Assembly (NCBI RefSeq): GCF_900103585.1
Contig: NZ_FNHV01000007.1
Coordinates: 453,357-517,356 of the forward strand
Length of the DNA: 64,000 nucleotides
Reading direction: 5' to 3'
Origin: Streptomyces sp. cf386
GTDB taxonomy: Bacteria; Actinomycetota; Actinomycetes; Streptomycetales; Streptomycetaceae
In this document: positions 33,692-41,942 of the stretch, piece after piece
How positions within the stretch are numbered: position 1 is the first letter of the stretch
Layout of the letters: each line of letters begins with the position of its first letter
Position numbers and translations under genes: made by a program
The notes under the pieces: generated by a model
What the model was told of the DNA's origin: nothing
The model's input: the letters and a program-made list of their open reading frames with translations, nothing else
Databases searched by the model: none

Positions 33692-34090
33692 TCACGCCCC
33701 GTCGCGCGGTTTGCTTTGTGCGCCCGGCGCGGAGTCGTCCGCCACATCTTCCGGGACGGATTCCGCAGAACCGTCATTCGTCCGCGGCGGCGCGATCATC
33801 GGCCGCATCGGCGCGCTCACGAACGTCGACGGCAGACCCGGCGCATTCTCACGCCCCGCGTTGGCGATCACCACCGCGATGTACGGCAGGACCGCCCCGA
33901 GCACCAACGCCACGATCGCGACGTGCCGTTCGACGTTCCACAGCGAGGCAGCGAGGATCACCGACACCGTACGGACCGACATCGAGATGATGTACCGGCG
34001 CTGCCGGGCGCGCACATCGTCGTGGAGGCCCGCCCGGGCCCCGGTGATCCGGAACACCTGGGCGTTGTCGCCGGCATGCAGCTTCCGCAT
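33692..34090 (-). CDS. DUF3099 membrane protein
   Basis: A 132-residue protein with the DUF3099 core: VFRITGARAGLHDDVRARQRRYIISMSVRTVSVILAASLW (first helix about 35-55), then VAIVALVLGAVLPYIAVVIANAGRE (second helix about 62-84). The tail, about 85-132, is Pro/Asp-rich and cytosolic. The family is actinobacterial, function unknown. Start at ATG 34090 with GGTGGAA upstream. Divergent from the GlsB-like gene 246 bases away; that gap holds promoters only, as far as I can see. Confidence 0.82.
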   Translation of the reverse strand: MRKLHAGDNAQVFRITGARAGLHDDVRARQRRYIISMSVRTVSVILAASLWNVERHVAIVALVLGAVLPYIAVVIANAGRENAPGLPSTFVSAPMRPMIAPPRTNDGSAESVPEDVADDSAPGAQSKPRDGA

Positions 34091-34336
34091 CAGATTCCAC
34101 CATCCGCCCGCATCGGACTCTCCCCAGTGCCCGTACCCGTCCGCCCCCGGTCGGGGACCCGGGCCAGGACACCTTCCACGGTACGCCCCGCCTGCGCCGC
34201 CTACGAGACCGGGGCCCCTGCCACCTGGGGCAACGCCGTCAGTCGTCACGCGTACGGCGGTACCCGGCATGCGGCGTACCGGCGCCGGACCAAGACTGGC
34301 CGGGAGGCTCACCCCGAGCCGTAGGAGGAGGCAGCG

Positions 34337-34618
34337 ATGGGCTGGTTGTGGGCGATCATCGTCGGATTTGTGCTGGGTCTGCTCGCGAAGGCGATCATCC
34401 CGGGCAAGCAGCACAGCCCCCTCTGGCTGACCACCATCTTCGGCATTCTCGGCGCCGTCGTCGGCAACGCCGTCGCCCGGGGCTTCGGCGTGGAGGAGAC
34501 CAGCGGCATCGACTGGAGCCGGCACATCTTCCAGATCATCGCCGCGGTGATCATCGTGTACCTGGGCGACATGCTGTACATGGCGACGCTGGGCAAGCGC
34601 AAGCAGCAACGCACCTGA
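34337..34618 (+). CDS. GlsB/YeaQ/YmgE family membrane protein
   Basis: A 93-residue protein with three hydrophobic segments; starts MGWLWAIIVGFVLGLLAKAIIPGKQ and has GILGAVVGNAVARGFG, the transglycosylase-associated (GlsB/YeaQ) pattern. The end, QIIAAVIIVYLGDML, is the last helix. In enterococci GlsB relatives are linked to general envelope stress, together with Gls24. Here it is not near the Asp23 cluster but 21 kb away. GAGGAGG upstream of ATG. A bidirectional terminator follows. Confidence 0.9.
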   Translation: MGWLWAIIVGFVLGLLAKAIIPGKQHSPLWLTTIFGILGAVVGNAVARGFGVEETSGIDWSRHIFQIIAAVIIVYLGDMLYMATLGKRKQQRT

Positions 34619-34628
34619 CCTTCGGAAC

Positions 34629-34673
34629 ACGCCCAAGGGGCGGCCCCCCTCGGGGAAGCCGCCCCTTGGGCGT
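34629..34673. terminator. bidirectional terminator between glsB-like gene and tyrS
   Basis: ACGCCCAAGGGGCGGC (34629-34644) and GCCGCCCCTTGGGCGT (34658-34673) are perfect complements, 16 bp with a 13-base loop, lying between the two convergent stop codons. Confidence 0.85.
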
Positions 34674-34720
34674 GCATACGTTTCTACAGGGGCCCTCTCC
34701 TGTACGGCCCCGCAGCTCCG

Positions 34721-35989
34721 TCAGGCGCCGGTGACCTCGACCGCCGCCAGGTTCTTCTTCCCCCGCCGCAGCACCAGCCACCGCCCGTGCAGCAGGTCCT
34801 CCTTCGCGGGCACCGCGTCCTCGCCGGCGACCTTGACGTTGTTCACGTAGGCGCCGCCCTCCTTCACGGTGCGCCGCGCCGCGGACTTGCTGGCCACCAG
34901 GCCGACCTCGGCGAAGAGGTCGACGACCTGGCCGAGCTGCTCGACCTGGATGTGCGGCACCTCGGAGAGGGCCGCCGCCAGCGTCCGGTCGTCCAGCTCC
35001 GTCAGCTCGCCCTGGCCGAAGAGGGCCTTCGACGCGGCGATCACGGCGGCCGTCTGGTCGGCGCCGTGCACCAGCGTCGTCAGCTCCTCGGCCAGCGCAC
35101 GCTGCGCGGCACGGGCCTGCGGACGCTCCTCGGTCTGCTTCTCCAACTCCTCCAGCTCCGCACGGGACTTGAAGGACAGGATGCGCATGTAGGTGGAGAT
35201 GTCCCGGTCGTCCGCGTTCAGCCAGAACTGGTAGAACGCGTACGGCGTCGTCATCTCCGGGTCGAGCCAGATGGCGCCGCCCTCGGTCTTGCCGAACTTG
35301 GTGCCGTCCGACTTGGTCATCAGCGGCGTCGCCAGAGCGTGCACATGGGCGTGCGGCTCCAGTCGGTGGATCAGGTCCAGGCCCGCGGTGAGGTTGCCCC
35401 ACTGGTCGCTGCCGCCCTGCTGGAGCGTGCAGCCGTGCCGCCGGTACAGCTCCAGGAAGTCCATGCCCTGGAGCAGCTGGTAGCTGAACTCCGTGTAGCT
35501 GATGCCCTCTTCGGATTGCAGTCGACGGGCGACCGAGTCCTTGGTCAGCATCTTGTTGACACGGAAGTGCTTGCCGATGTCCCGCAGGAACTCGATGGCC
35601 GACAGGCCGGCCGTCCAGTCCAGGTTGTTCACCATCACCGCGGCGTTCTCGCCCTCGAAGGACAGGAACGGCTCGATCTGCGCGCGCAGGCGGTTCACCC
35701 AGTTCGCGACCGTCTCCGGGTCGTTCAGCGTGCGCTCGGCCGTCGGGCGGGGGTCGCCGATCTGGCCGGTCGCGCCGCCCACCAGCGCCAGCGGGCGCAG
35801 GCCCGCCTGCTGGAGGCGGCGCATGGTGAGGACCTGCACCAGGTGGCCGACGTGCAGGCTGGCCGCGGTCGGGTCGAAACCGCAATAGAACGTGACGGGA
35901 CCGTCCGCGAGCGCCTTGCGCAATGCGTCCTCGTCAGTGGACAGGGCGATCACGCCACGCCACTTCAGCTCGTCGACGATGTCCGTCAC
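34721..35989 (-). CDS. tyrS: tyrosyl-tRNA synthetase
   Basis: A 422-residue class I synthetase that charges tRNA-Tyr. Catalytic domain: YCGFDPTAASLHVGHLVQV carries HVGH (HIGH motif, about 46-49), and TKSDGTKFGKTEGG carries KFGKT (KMSKS motif). GGSDQWGN binds tyrosine. The C-terminal S4-like RNA-binding domain starts about residue 350 (VDLFAEVGLVASKSAARRTVKEGGAYVNN). GTG at 35989 agrees with the usual start MTDIVDELKWRGV. No T-box is recognisable in the short (66-base) gap to the TldE gene. Confidence 0.97.
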   Translation of the reverse strand: MTDIVDELKWRGVIALSTDEDALRKALADGPVTFYCGFDPTAASLHVGHLVQVLTMRRLQQAGLRPLALVGGATGQIGDPRPTAERTLNDPETVANWVNRLRAQIEPFLSFEGENAAVMVNNLDWTAGLSAIEFLRDIGKHFRVNKMLTKDSVARRLQSEEGISYTEFSYQLLQGMDFLELYRRHGCTLQQGGSDQWGNLTAGLDLIHRLEPHAHVHALATPLMTKSDGTKFGKTEGGAIWLDPEMTTPYAFYQFWLNADDRDISTYMRILSFKSRAELEELEKQTEERPQARAAQRALAEELTTLVHGADQTAAVIAASKALFGQGELTELDDRTLAAALSEVPHIQVEQLGQVVDLFAEVGLVASKSAARRTVKEGGAYVNNVKVAGEDAVPAKEDLLHGRWLVLRRGKKNLAAVEVTGA

Positions 35990-36055
35990 GGTTCTCGTGT
36001 CTCCTCGATGATCTTCGGGCAGTCGGGTGACAACCGACTGCGAACGCCTACGAGG

Positions 36056-37450
36056 TTATACGCCCTGACTGACAGAGCTCATGTTGAAATCGGGGATGCG
36101 CAGCGCGGGCATCGCCGCCCTGGTGAACCAGTCGCTCCACTCCCTGGGCAGGGTCTTCTCCGTGCGCCCCGCCTCCGTCGCCCGCCCCAGCAGCCCCACC
36201 GGCGACTCGTTGAACCGGAAGTTGTTGACCTCGCCGGTCACCTCACCGTTCTCGACGAGGTACACCCCGTCCCGGGTCAGGCCGGTGAGCAGCAGCGTTG
36301 CCGGGTCGACCTCGCGGATGTACCACAGGCAGGTCAGCAGCAGGCCGCGTTCGGTGTTCGCGACCATCTCCTCGAGCGACACGTCCTGGCCGCCGTCCAG
36401 GATCAGGTTGTCGATGCCCGGCGCCACCGGCAGACCGGTCAGCCCCGCGCTGTGGCGGCTGGTCGTGAGGTGCTTCAGGTCGCCCTCGCGCATCCACTCC
36501 GTGGTCGCGAGCGGCAGCCCGTTGTCGAACACCGACTGGTCGCCCCCGGAGGAGTGCGCGATCACGAAGGGCGCGGACTCCAGCCCCGGCTCGTTCGGGT
36601 CACTGCGCAGCGTGAGCGGCAGCTCGGTCAGCTTCTCGCCCACGCGCGTCTTGCCGCCGGGCTTGGAGAACACCGTCCGGCCCTCGGCCGCGTCCCGCCC
36701 CGACGCCGACCACAGCTGGTAGATCAGCAGGTCGGCCACGGCGGTCGGCGGCAGCAGCGTCTCGTACCGGCCCGCCGGCAGCTCAAGGCGCCGCTCGGCC
36801 CAGCCGAGGCGCACGGCCAGCTCCGCGTCCAGCGCCGTAGGATCCACGTCCTTGAAGTCCCGGGTGGAGCGTCCCGCCCACGCCGAGCGGGTACGGTCCG
36901 GCGACTTGGCGTTCAGCTCCAGCGTCCCGTTGGGCTGGTCGTGCCGCAGCCGGAGCCCCGTGGACGTGCCCACGTACGTCGACACCAGCTCATGGTTCGC
37001 GAAGCCGTACAGCTCCCGCCCGCCCGCACGCGCGCGTGCGAACGCCTCACCGAGCGCCGGTGCGAAGTCGGCGAACACGGTGGACGACGTCTCGCCCGGA
37101 GCGTCCGTGAAGTCCGGCGACGCCGGTACGCCCGTCACCAGCGGCTGCGCGTCCTCGGCGGGCCCGGCACCGCGCGCGGCGGCCTCGGCGGCGCGCACCA
37201 GCGGCTCCAGCTCCTCCACGGTCACGGCGGACCGCGACACGACGCCGGAGGCCGTGCCCTCCTTGCCGTCTACGGTCGCGACGACGGTGAGCGTCCGCCC
37301 GCGCGTGACGCCGTTCGTGGTGAGCGCGTTGCCCGCCCAGCGCAGGTTGGCGGTGGACTGCTCGTCGGCGATGACGACACACCCGTCGGCCTGCGACAGC
37401 TCCAGGGCCCGCTCGACGATCTCGTGCGGCTTGTTGGTACGGGCGCTCAT
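36056..37450 (-). CDS. TldE/PmbA subunit of the TldD/TldE metalloprotease
   Basis: A 464-residue soluble protein. It is the non-catalytic partner in the TldD/TldE heterodimer, which in E. coli cleaves unfolded peptides and matures microcin B17. It lacks a HExxxH; the PmbA pattern FVIAHSSGGDQSVFDNG, then GIDNLILDGGQDVSLEEM and LLLTCLWYIREVDPATLLLTGLTRDGVYLVENGEV, is present. Start at 37450 overlaps the tldD stop by four bases (ATGA). I place it as TldE rather than a second TldD because of the missing metal motif. Confidence 0.88.
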   Translation of the reverse strand: MSARTNKPHEIVERALELSQADGCVVIADEQSTANLRWAGNALTTNGVTRGRTLTVVATVDGKEGTASGVVSRSAVTVEELEPLVRAAEAAARGAGPAEDAQPLVTGVPASPDFTDAPGETSSTVFADFAPALGEAFARARAGGRELYGFANHELVSTYVGTSTGLRLRHDQPNGTLELNAKSPDRTRSAWAGRSTRDFKDVDPTALDAELAVRLGWAERRLELPAGRYETLLPPTAVADLLIYQLWSASGRDAAEGRTVFSKPGGKTRVGEKLTELPLTLRSDPNEPGLESAPFVIAHSSGGDQSVFDNGLPLATTEWMREGDLKHLTTSRHSAGLTGLPVAPGIDNLILDGGQDVSLEEMVANTERGLLLTCLWYIREVDPATLLLTGLTRDGVYLVENGEVTGEVNNFRFNESPVGLLGRATEAGRTEKTLPREWSDWFTRAAMPALRIPDFNMSSVSQGV

Positions 37451-38970
37451 CGACCGGCCTCCTGCGTGGTGTTCAGAATGTTGACTCCCTTGAAGAGGGC
37501 CGACGGGCAGCCGTGCGAGACCGCCGCGACCTGCCCCGGCTGCGCCTTGCCGCAGTTGAAGGCACCACCCAGGACGTAGGTCTGCGGCCCGCCCACCGCG
37601 GCCATGGACCCCCAGAAGTCGGTGGTCGTGGCCTGATAGGCGACGTCCCGCAGCTGCCCGGTGATCCGCCCGTTCTCGATCCTGAAGAACCGCTGCCCGG
37701 TAAATTGAAAGTTGTAGCGCTGCATGTCGATCGACCAGGACCGGTCGCCGACGACGTAGATCCCGCGGTCGACGCTCCCGATCAGATCCTCGGTGGACAT
37801 CCCGGCCGGGTCCGGCTGAAGCGACACATTGGCCATGCGCTGCACCGGCACATGCCCGGGCGAGTCGGCGAACGCGCACCCGTTGGACCGCTCGAACCCG
37901 GTCAGCTTCGCGATCCGCCGGTCCAGCTGGTAGCCGACGAGCGTGCCGTCCTTCACCAGGTCCCAGGACTGGCCCGCGACGCCCTCGTCGTCGTATCCGA
38001 TGGTCGCGAGGCCGTGCTCGGCGGTGCGGTCACCGGTGACGTTCATCAGGTCGGAGCCGTACCGGAGCTTGCCGAGCTGGTCGAAGGTGGCGAAGGAGGT
38101 GCCCGCGTAGGCGGCCTCGTAGCCGAGGGCGCGGTCCAGTTCGGTGGCGTGGCCGATGGACTCGTGGATGGTCAGCCACAGGTTGGAGGGGTCGACGACG
38201 AGGTCGTACGGACCCGCCTCGACGCTCGGCGCCCGCATCTTCTCAGCGAGCAGCTCGGGGATGCGGGCCAGCTCGTCGTCCCAGTCCCAGCCGGTGCCGG
38301 TCAGGTACTCCCAGCCGCGTCCGACGGGCGGCGCGATGGTGCGCATGGAGTCGAACTCGCCGCTCGACTCGTCGACCGACACGGCGGTCAGCTGCGGGTG
38401 CAGCCGTACCCGCTGCTGGGTGGTCACGGTCCCGGCGGTGTCGGCGTAGAACTTGTTCTCGTGGACGGTGAGCAGCGAGGCGTCGACATGATTGACCCCG
38501 TCCGCCGCCAGCAGCCGCCCGCTCCACTCCGCCAGCAGGCCCGACTTCTCCTCGTCGGGCACGGTGAACGGATCGATCTCGTACGACGAGATCCATGTCT
38601 TGTCGGTGTGCACGGGCTCGTCGGCGAGCTCCACCCGCTCGTCCGACCCGGCGGCCTTGATCACCTGGGCGGACAGCTTCGCCATCGCCACCGCCTGCGA
38701 CGCGACCTTGGCGGCGGCGTCCAGCGTCAGATCCACCCCGGAGGCGAACCCCCAGGTCCCGCCATGCACGACCCGCACCGCGTACCCGAGGTCGGTGGTG
38801 TCCGACGACCCGGCGAGCCTGGCGTCCCGCAGGCGCCAGGATGCGCTGCGCACCCGCTCGAACCGGAAATCAGCGTGCTCGGCACCCAGCGCACGCGCGC
38901 GTGCCAGCGCCGCGTCGGCCAGCGCGCGTAGCGGAAGCGCCGTAAAGGCTTCGTCGATCGTATGAGGCAC
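37447..38970 (-). CDS. tldD: TldD zinc metalloprotease subunit
   Basis: A 507-residue protein with the catalytic motif HESIGHATELD (H-E-x3-H) in the middle, which binds zinc together with a downstream Cys (GGAFNCGKAQPGQ or SHGCPS region). GFASGVDLTLDAAAKVASQAVAMAK is a conserved N-terminal stretch. GTG at 38970 with GGGAG 7 bases upstream fits the usual start VPHTIDEAFTALPL better than a frame-start further up. Coupled to tldE. Function is peptide processing inside the cell; no leader peptide gene for a ribosomally made product was recognised nearby. Confidence 0.92.
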   Translation of the reverse strand: MPHTIDEAFTALPLRALADAALARARALGAEHADFRFERVRSASWRLRDARLAGSSDTTDLGYAVRVVHGGTWGFASGVDLTLDAAAKVASQAVAMAKLSAQVIKAAGSDERVELADEPVHTDKTWISSYEIDPFTVPDEEKSGLLAEWSGRLLAADGVNHVDASLLTVHENKFYADTAGTVTTQQRVRLHPQLTAVSVDESSGEFDSMRTIAPPVGRGWEYLTGTGWDWDDELARIPELLAEKMRAPSVEAGPYDLVVDPSNLWLTIHESIGHATELDRALGYEAAYAGTSFATFDQLGKLRYGSDLMNVTGDRTAEHGLATIGYDDEGVAGQSWDLVKDGTLVGYQLDRRIAKLTGFERSNGCAFADSPGHVPVQRMANVSLQPDPAGMSTEDLIGSVDRGIYVVGDRSWSIDMQRYNFQFTGQRFFRIENGRITGQLRDVAYQATTTDFWGSMAAVGGPQTYVLGGAFNCGKAQPGQVAAVSHGCPSALFKGVNILNTTQEAGR

Positions 38971-39073
38971 GGAGGTCTCCCTGCTGTCGTGGCCTGTCGG
39001 CACCGATCATGTCGCGCGGGCGGGGCCATGGACCACACGTTTCCGGCTGGAGTCCGCATCTTTCTGTAGGGAC

Positions 39074-39103
39074 CCGACAGTGACACCCGTACGCCACTGT
39101 CGG
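39074..39103. promoter_or_regulatory. perfect hairpin in the tldD-fabG divergent gap
   Basis: CCGACAGTG (39074-39082) pairs with CACTGTCGG (39095-39103), 9 bp with a 12-base loop. It lies between the divergent tldD and fabG starts, 109 bases from the fabG TTG, and could be an operator or an RNA element of either leader. Nothing else obvious is in this 241-base gap. Confidence 0.4.
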
Positions 39104-39211
39104 TGCCCGAATGTCCCAGGACGGGACCGGCCCGATAGGTTTTCGGAGAAGCCGCCTGTCATCCAGCTGTTCGGGCGGGTGTGTCAAGACCCCTATCGAA
39201 AGGGTGATCCG

Positions 39212-39916
39212 TTGAGCCGCTCGGTTCTCGTCACCGGAGGCAACCGGGGCATCGGCCTCGCCATCGCCCGCGCTTTCGCCGACGCCGGCGACAAGGTCGC
39301 GATCACATACCGCTCGGGTGAGCCGCCGGCCGGCTTCCTGGCCGTCAAGTGCGACATCACCGACACCGAGCAGGTGGAGCAGGCCTACAAGGAGATCGAG
39401 GCCGAACACGGCCCGGTCGAGGTGCTGATCGCCAACGCCGGCGTCACCAAGGACCAGCTCCTGATGCGCATGTCCGAGGAGGACTTCACCTCGGTCATCG
39501 ACACCAACCTCACCGGCACCTTCCGTGTGGTCAAGCGCGCCAACCGAGGCATGCTGCGGGCCAAGAAGGGCCGCGTGGTGCTGATCTCGTCCGTCGTCGG
39601 GCTGTTCGGCGGTCCCGGCCAGGCCAACTACGCCGCCTCCAAGGCCGGCCTGGTCGGCTTCGCGCGCTCCCTCGCCCGTGAGCTGGGCTCGCGCAACATC
39701 ACCTTCAACGTCGTCGCGCCCGGCTTCGTCGACACCGACATGACCAAGGTGCTCACCGACGAGCAGCGTGAGGGCATCGTGAAGCAGGTGCCGCTCGGTC
39801 GTTACGCGCAGCCGGAGGAGATCGCCGCGACGGTGCGGTTCCTCGCCTCGGACGACGCCTCGTACATCACTGGAGCCGTCATCCCCGTTGACGGCGGACT
39901 GGGAATGGGTCACTGA
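39212..39916 (+). CDS. fabG: 3-oxoacyl-[acyl-carrier-protein] reductase
   Basis: A 234-residue SDR that reduces 3-ketoacyl-ACP in fatty acid elongation. TGGNRGIG (8-15) binds NADP, NAGV (75-78) is intact, and the catalytic residues are S126/S127 (ISSVVG), Y140 and K144 (YAASK). The end is FVDTDMTKVL ... YITGAVIPVDGGLGMGH. TTG at 39212 with AAGGGTG upstream is chosen; this matches from memory the 234-residue S. coelicolor FabG. It is followed at once by fabI. Confidence 0.96.
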   Translation: MSRSVLVTGGNRGIGLAIARAFADAGDKVAITYRSGEPPAGFLAVKCDITDTEQVEQAYKEIEAEHGPVEVLIANAGVTKDQLLMRMSEEDFTSVIDTNLTGTFRVVKRANRGMLRAKKGRVVLISSVVGLFGGPGQANYAASKAGLVGFARSLARELGSRNITFNVVAPGFVDTDMTKVLTDEQREGIVKQVPLGRYAQPEEIAATVRFLASDDASYITGAVIPVDGGLGMGH

Positions 39917-39921
39917 TCACC

Positions 39922-40689
39922 ATGAGCGGAATTCTCGAGGGCAAGCGCGTCCTGATCACCGGTGTGCTGATGGAGTCCTCCATCGCCTTCCACGCCGCCA
40001 AGCTGGCCCAGGAGCAGGGTGCCGAGATCATCCTGACCGCCTTCCCGCGGCCCACGCTGACCGAGCGCATCGCCAAGAAGCTCCCCAAGCCCACCAAGGT
40101 CATCGAGCTCGACGTCACCAACGACGAGCACCTCGGGCGCCTTGCCGACGTCGTCGGTGAGGAGCTCGGCGGCCTCGACGGCGTGGTGCACTCCATCGGC
40201 TTCGCGCCGCAGGACGCGCTCGGCGGCAACTTCCTCAACACGCCGTTCGAGTCGGTCGCCACGGCCATGCACGTCTCGGCGTACTCCCTGAAGTCGCTGA
40301 CCATGGCCTGCCTGCCGCTGATGCAGAACGGCGGCTCCGTCGTCGGCCTCACCTTCGACGCGCAGTACGCCTGGCCGCAGTACGACTGGATGGGCCCCGC
40401 CAAGGCCGCCCTGGAGGCGACCAGCCGCTACATGGCGCGTGACCTGGGCAAGCAGAACATCCGCTGCAACCTCGTCTCGGCCGGCCCGATCGGCTCCATG
40501 GCCGCCAAGTCCATCCCGGGCTTCGCCGAGCTGGCCTCCGTGTGGGACGACCGTGCCCCGCTGGAGTGGGACCTGAAGGACCCGGAGCCGGCCGGCCGCG
40601 GCATCGTCGCCCTGCTGAGCGACTGGTTCCCGAAGACCACCGGCGAGATCATCCACGTGGACGGCGGCCTGCACGCCATCGGCGCCTGA
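39922..40689 (+). CDS. fabI: enoyl-[acyl-carrier-protein] reductase (FabI/InhA type)
   Basis: A 255-residue NADH-dependent enoyl reductase closing each fatty acid cycle; in mycobacteria this is the isoniazid target InhA. MSGILEGKRVLITGVLMESSIAF is InhA-like; VHSIGFAPQDALGG and VGLTFDAQYAWPQYDWMGPAKAALEATSRYMARDLG carry the catalytic Y154 and K161 and the aromatic F145. GPIGSMAAKSIPGF is the substrate loop. Only 5 bases separate it from fabG. A terminator follows. Both genes are essential in relatives. Confidence 0.96.
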   Translation: MSGILEGKRVLITGVLMESSIAFHAAKLAQEQGAEIILTAFPRPTLTERIAKKLPKPTKVIELDVTNDEHLGRLADVVGEELGGLDGVVHSIGFAPQDALGGNFLNTPFESVATAMHVSAYSLKSLTMACLPLMQNGGSVVGLTFDAQYAWPQYDWMGPAKAALEATSRYMARDLGKQNIRCNLVSAGPIGSMAAKSIPGFAELASVWDDRAPLEWDLKDPEPAGRGIVALLSDWFPKTTGEIIHVDGGLHAIGA

Positions 40690-40706
40690 TCTCTTCGTAC
40701 GTCGTC

Positions 40707-40745
40707 GACGCCCCGTTTCCCGCAGTGCGCGGGGAGCGGGGCGTC
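40707..40745 (+). terminator. terminator of fabG-fabI
   Basis: GACGCCCCGTTTCCCGC (40707-40723) pairs with GCGGGGAGCGGGGCGTC (40729-40745): 17 bp with two G-T pairs and a 5-base loop, 17 bases after the fabI stop. Confidence 0.8.
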
Positions 40746-40851
40746 ACCCGTTCGGCCCAGTCGGCCGGGCGGGGGAGACCCGCGACCGCGCACTCTGGAG
40801 TACGCGTTCACTACGCGAGCCCCTCCCCCTTACGGCCGAGGAGGTCCCCTT

Positions 40852-41202
40852 GTGCGCTTGTCCCGCCGCCTGGCCTCAACGACCGTCGCCGTCGCTCTCG
40901 TCCTGCCGCTGCCGTACGAGGCGATCGCCCACGCGCGCGTGCATGCCGCCGCACCGGAGCCGGAGGAGCCGTTCGGCTCCGAGTGCCGGATCCGCGTCAC
41001 CGGCTCCCAGGTGACCGCGTACTGCCACAACCCGTACCCGGAGACCGACCGGGTGAGCCTGCACGTCGAGTGCGCCCGCTGGTGGGACCTCGACAGCGAC
41101 GGCTCCTCGGTGGACGCCGAACCGGCGCAGACCGTGCGGCTGACCGCACGCTGCTGGAAAGAGGTCGGCTCGGTGTGGGTCAGTCACCTGCGGGAGAGCT
41201 GA
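40852..41202 (+). CDS. small secreted protein of unknown function
   Basis: A 116-residue exported protein. Signal peptide MRLSRRLASTTVAVALVLPLPYEAIAHA (cut near residue 28), then an acidic mature part with four cysteines (GSECRIRV, AYCHNPY, VECARWW, ARCWKE) at spacing suggesting two disulfides. No family recognised. GTG at 40852 with GAGGAGG upstream. Its 3' end overlaps the GntR gene on the other strand by 23 bases. Confidence 0.72.
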   Translation: MRLSRRLASTTVAVALVLPLPYEAIAHARVHAAAPEPEEPFGSECRIRVTGSQVTAYCHNPYPETDRVSLHVECARWWDLDSDGSSVDAEPAQTVRLTARCWKEVGSVWVSHLRES

Positions 41203-41872
41203 AGCGCCCCGGACGGCACAGGAACGGATAGCTCGCCGCCTCCGCCGCGGCAGCCGCCGCGTCGCCCGAGCGGATCGCGTCGACCAGCCGCCCGTGGTCC
41301 ATGTGCGTCTCCGGCGTCAGCTCCTCGCCCACGTCCTCGCGCAGCCAGTCCCGCAGCACCTCGCCGAGGTCCGCGTACATCGCGGTCATGACGTCGTTGT
41401 GGGAGGCCGCCACCACGGCCAGATGGAAGGTCGCGTCGGCCGCCACGAACGCCTCCGCGTCACCCGACGCCCAGGCCTCCTCGCGCCGCACCAGCAGCGC
41501 GTCCAGCTGCTTGAGGTCCTTCTCCGTGCGCCGCTCGGCGGCCAGCTTCGCGGCTGCCGACTCCAGCGTGGACCGCAGCTCGGCGATGTGCCGGGGGTCG
41601 GCGTCGGCGAAACGGCGGTGCATCACGCCGGCCAGCTCGCTGGTCGCCACCACATAGGTGCCGGAGCCCTGGCGGATGTCCAGCAGGCCGTTGTGCGCGA
41701 GCGCGCGGACCGCCTCGCGGACGGTGTTGCGGGCCACACCGAGCTGTTCGACCAGCTCGGGCTCCGTCGGGATACGGGAGCCGACCGGCCATTCGCCCGA
41801 GGTGATCTGGTTCCGCAAGGCCGCGATGACCTGCTCGGACAGCGCCGAGCGGCGGGGGTGGCTCAGGGGCAT
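41180..41872 (-). CDS. FadR-type GntR transcriptional regulator
   Basis: A 230-residue DNA-binding repressor. N-terminal winged helix: SEQVIAALRNQITSGEWPVGSRIPTEPELVEQLGVARNTVREAVRALAHNGLLDIRQGSGTYVV (about 10-75). C-terminal all-helical FCD domain with the metal-type residues D and H of ADATFHLAVVAASHNDVM and the H of THMDHGRLVDAI. It is divergent from an MFS transporter and an inverted repeat lies between them, so it most likely represses the transporter. The effector is probably a small carboxylate or nucleobase; unknown. Confidence 0.92.
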   Translation of the reverse strand: MPLSHPRRSALSEQVIAALRNQITSGEWPVGSRIPTEPELVEQLGVARNTVREAVRALAHNGLLDIRQGSGTYVVATSELAGVMHRRFADADPRHIAELRSTLESAAAKLAAERRTEKDLKQLDALLVRREEAWASGDAEAFVAADATFHLAVVAASHNDVMTAMYADLGEVLRDWLREDVGEELTPETHMDHGRLVDAIRSGDAAAAAAEAASYPFLCRPGRFSSPAGD

Positions 41873-41925
41873 GGCACACCTTCGCACGGGAGGGCCGGGA
41901 CCGGGCGGCCCGGGGGTGGACAACC

Positions 41926-41940
41926 AATCATCCCATGATT
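41926..41940. promoter_or_regulatory. GntR operator candidate
   Basis: AATCATCCCATGATT is a perfect 6-3-6 inverted repeat, 54 bases from the gntR start and two bases before the MFS start at 41943, followed by a half-site CTATGATGG. It is a typical place and shape for a FadR/GntR operator. Confidence 0.55.
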
Positions 41941-41942
41941 CT

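Noticed and set aside
35990..36055. T-box leader for tyrS
   Set aside because: Only 66 bases separate tyrS from the upstream gene end, too short for a T-box, and no specifier-type stem is visible.
36056..38970. TldD/TldE as part of a ribosomal peptide (RiPP) cluster
   Set aside because: The pair is known for maturing microcin B17, but no precursor peptide, cyclodehydratase or export gene is nearby, and neighbours are tyrS and fatty acid genes.
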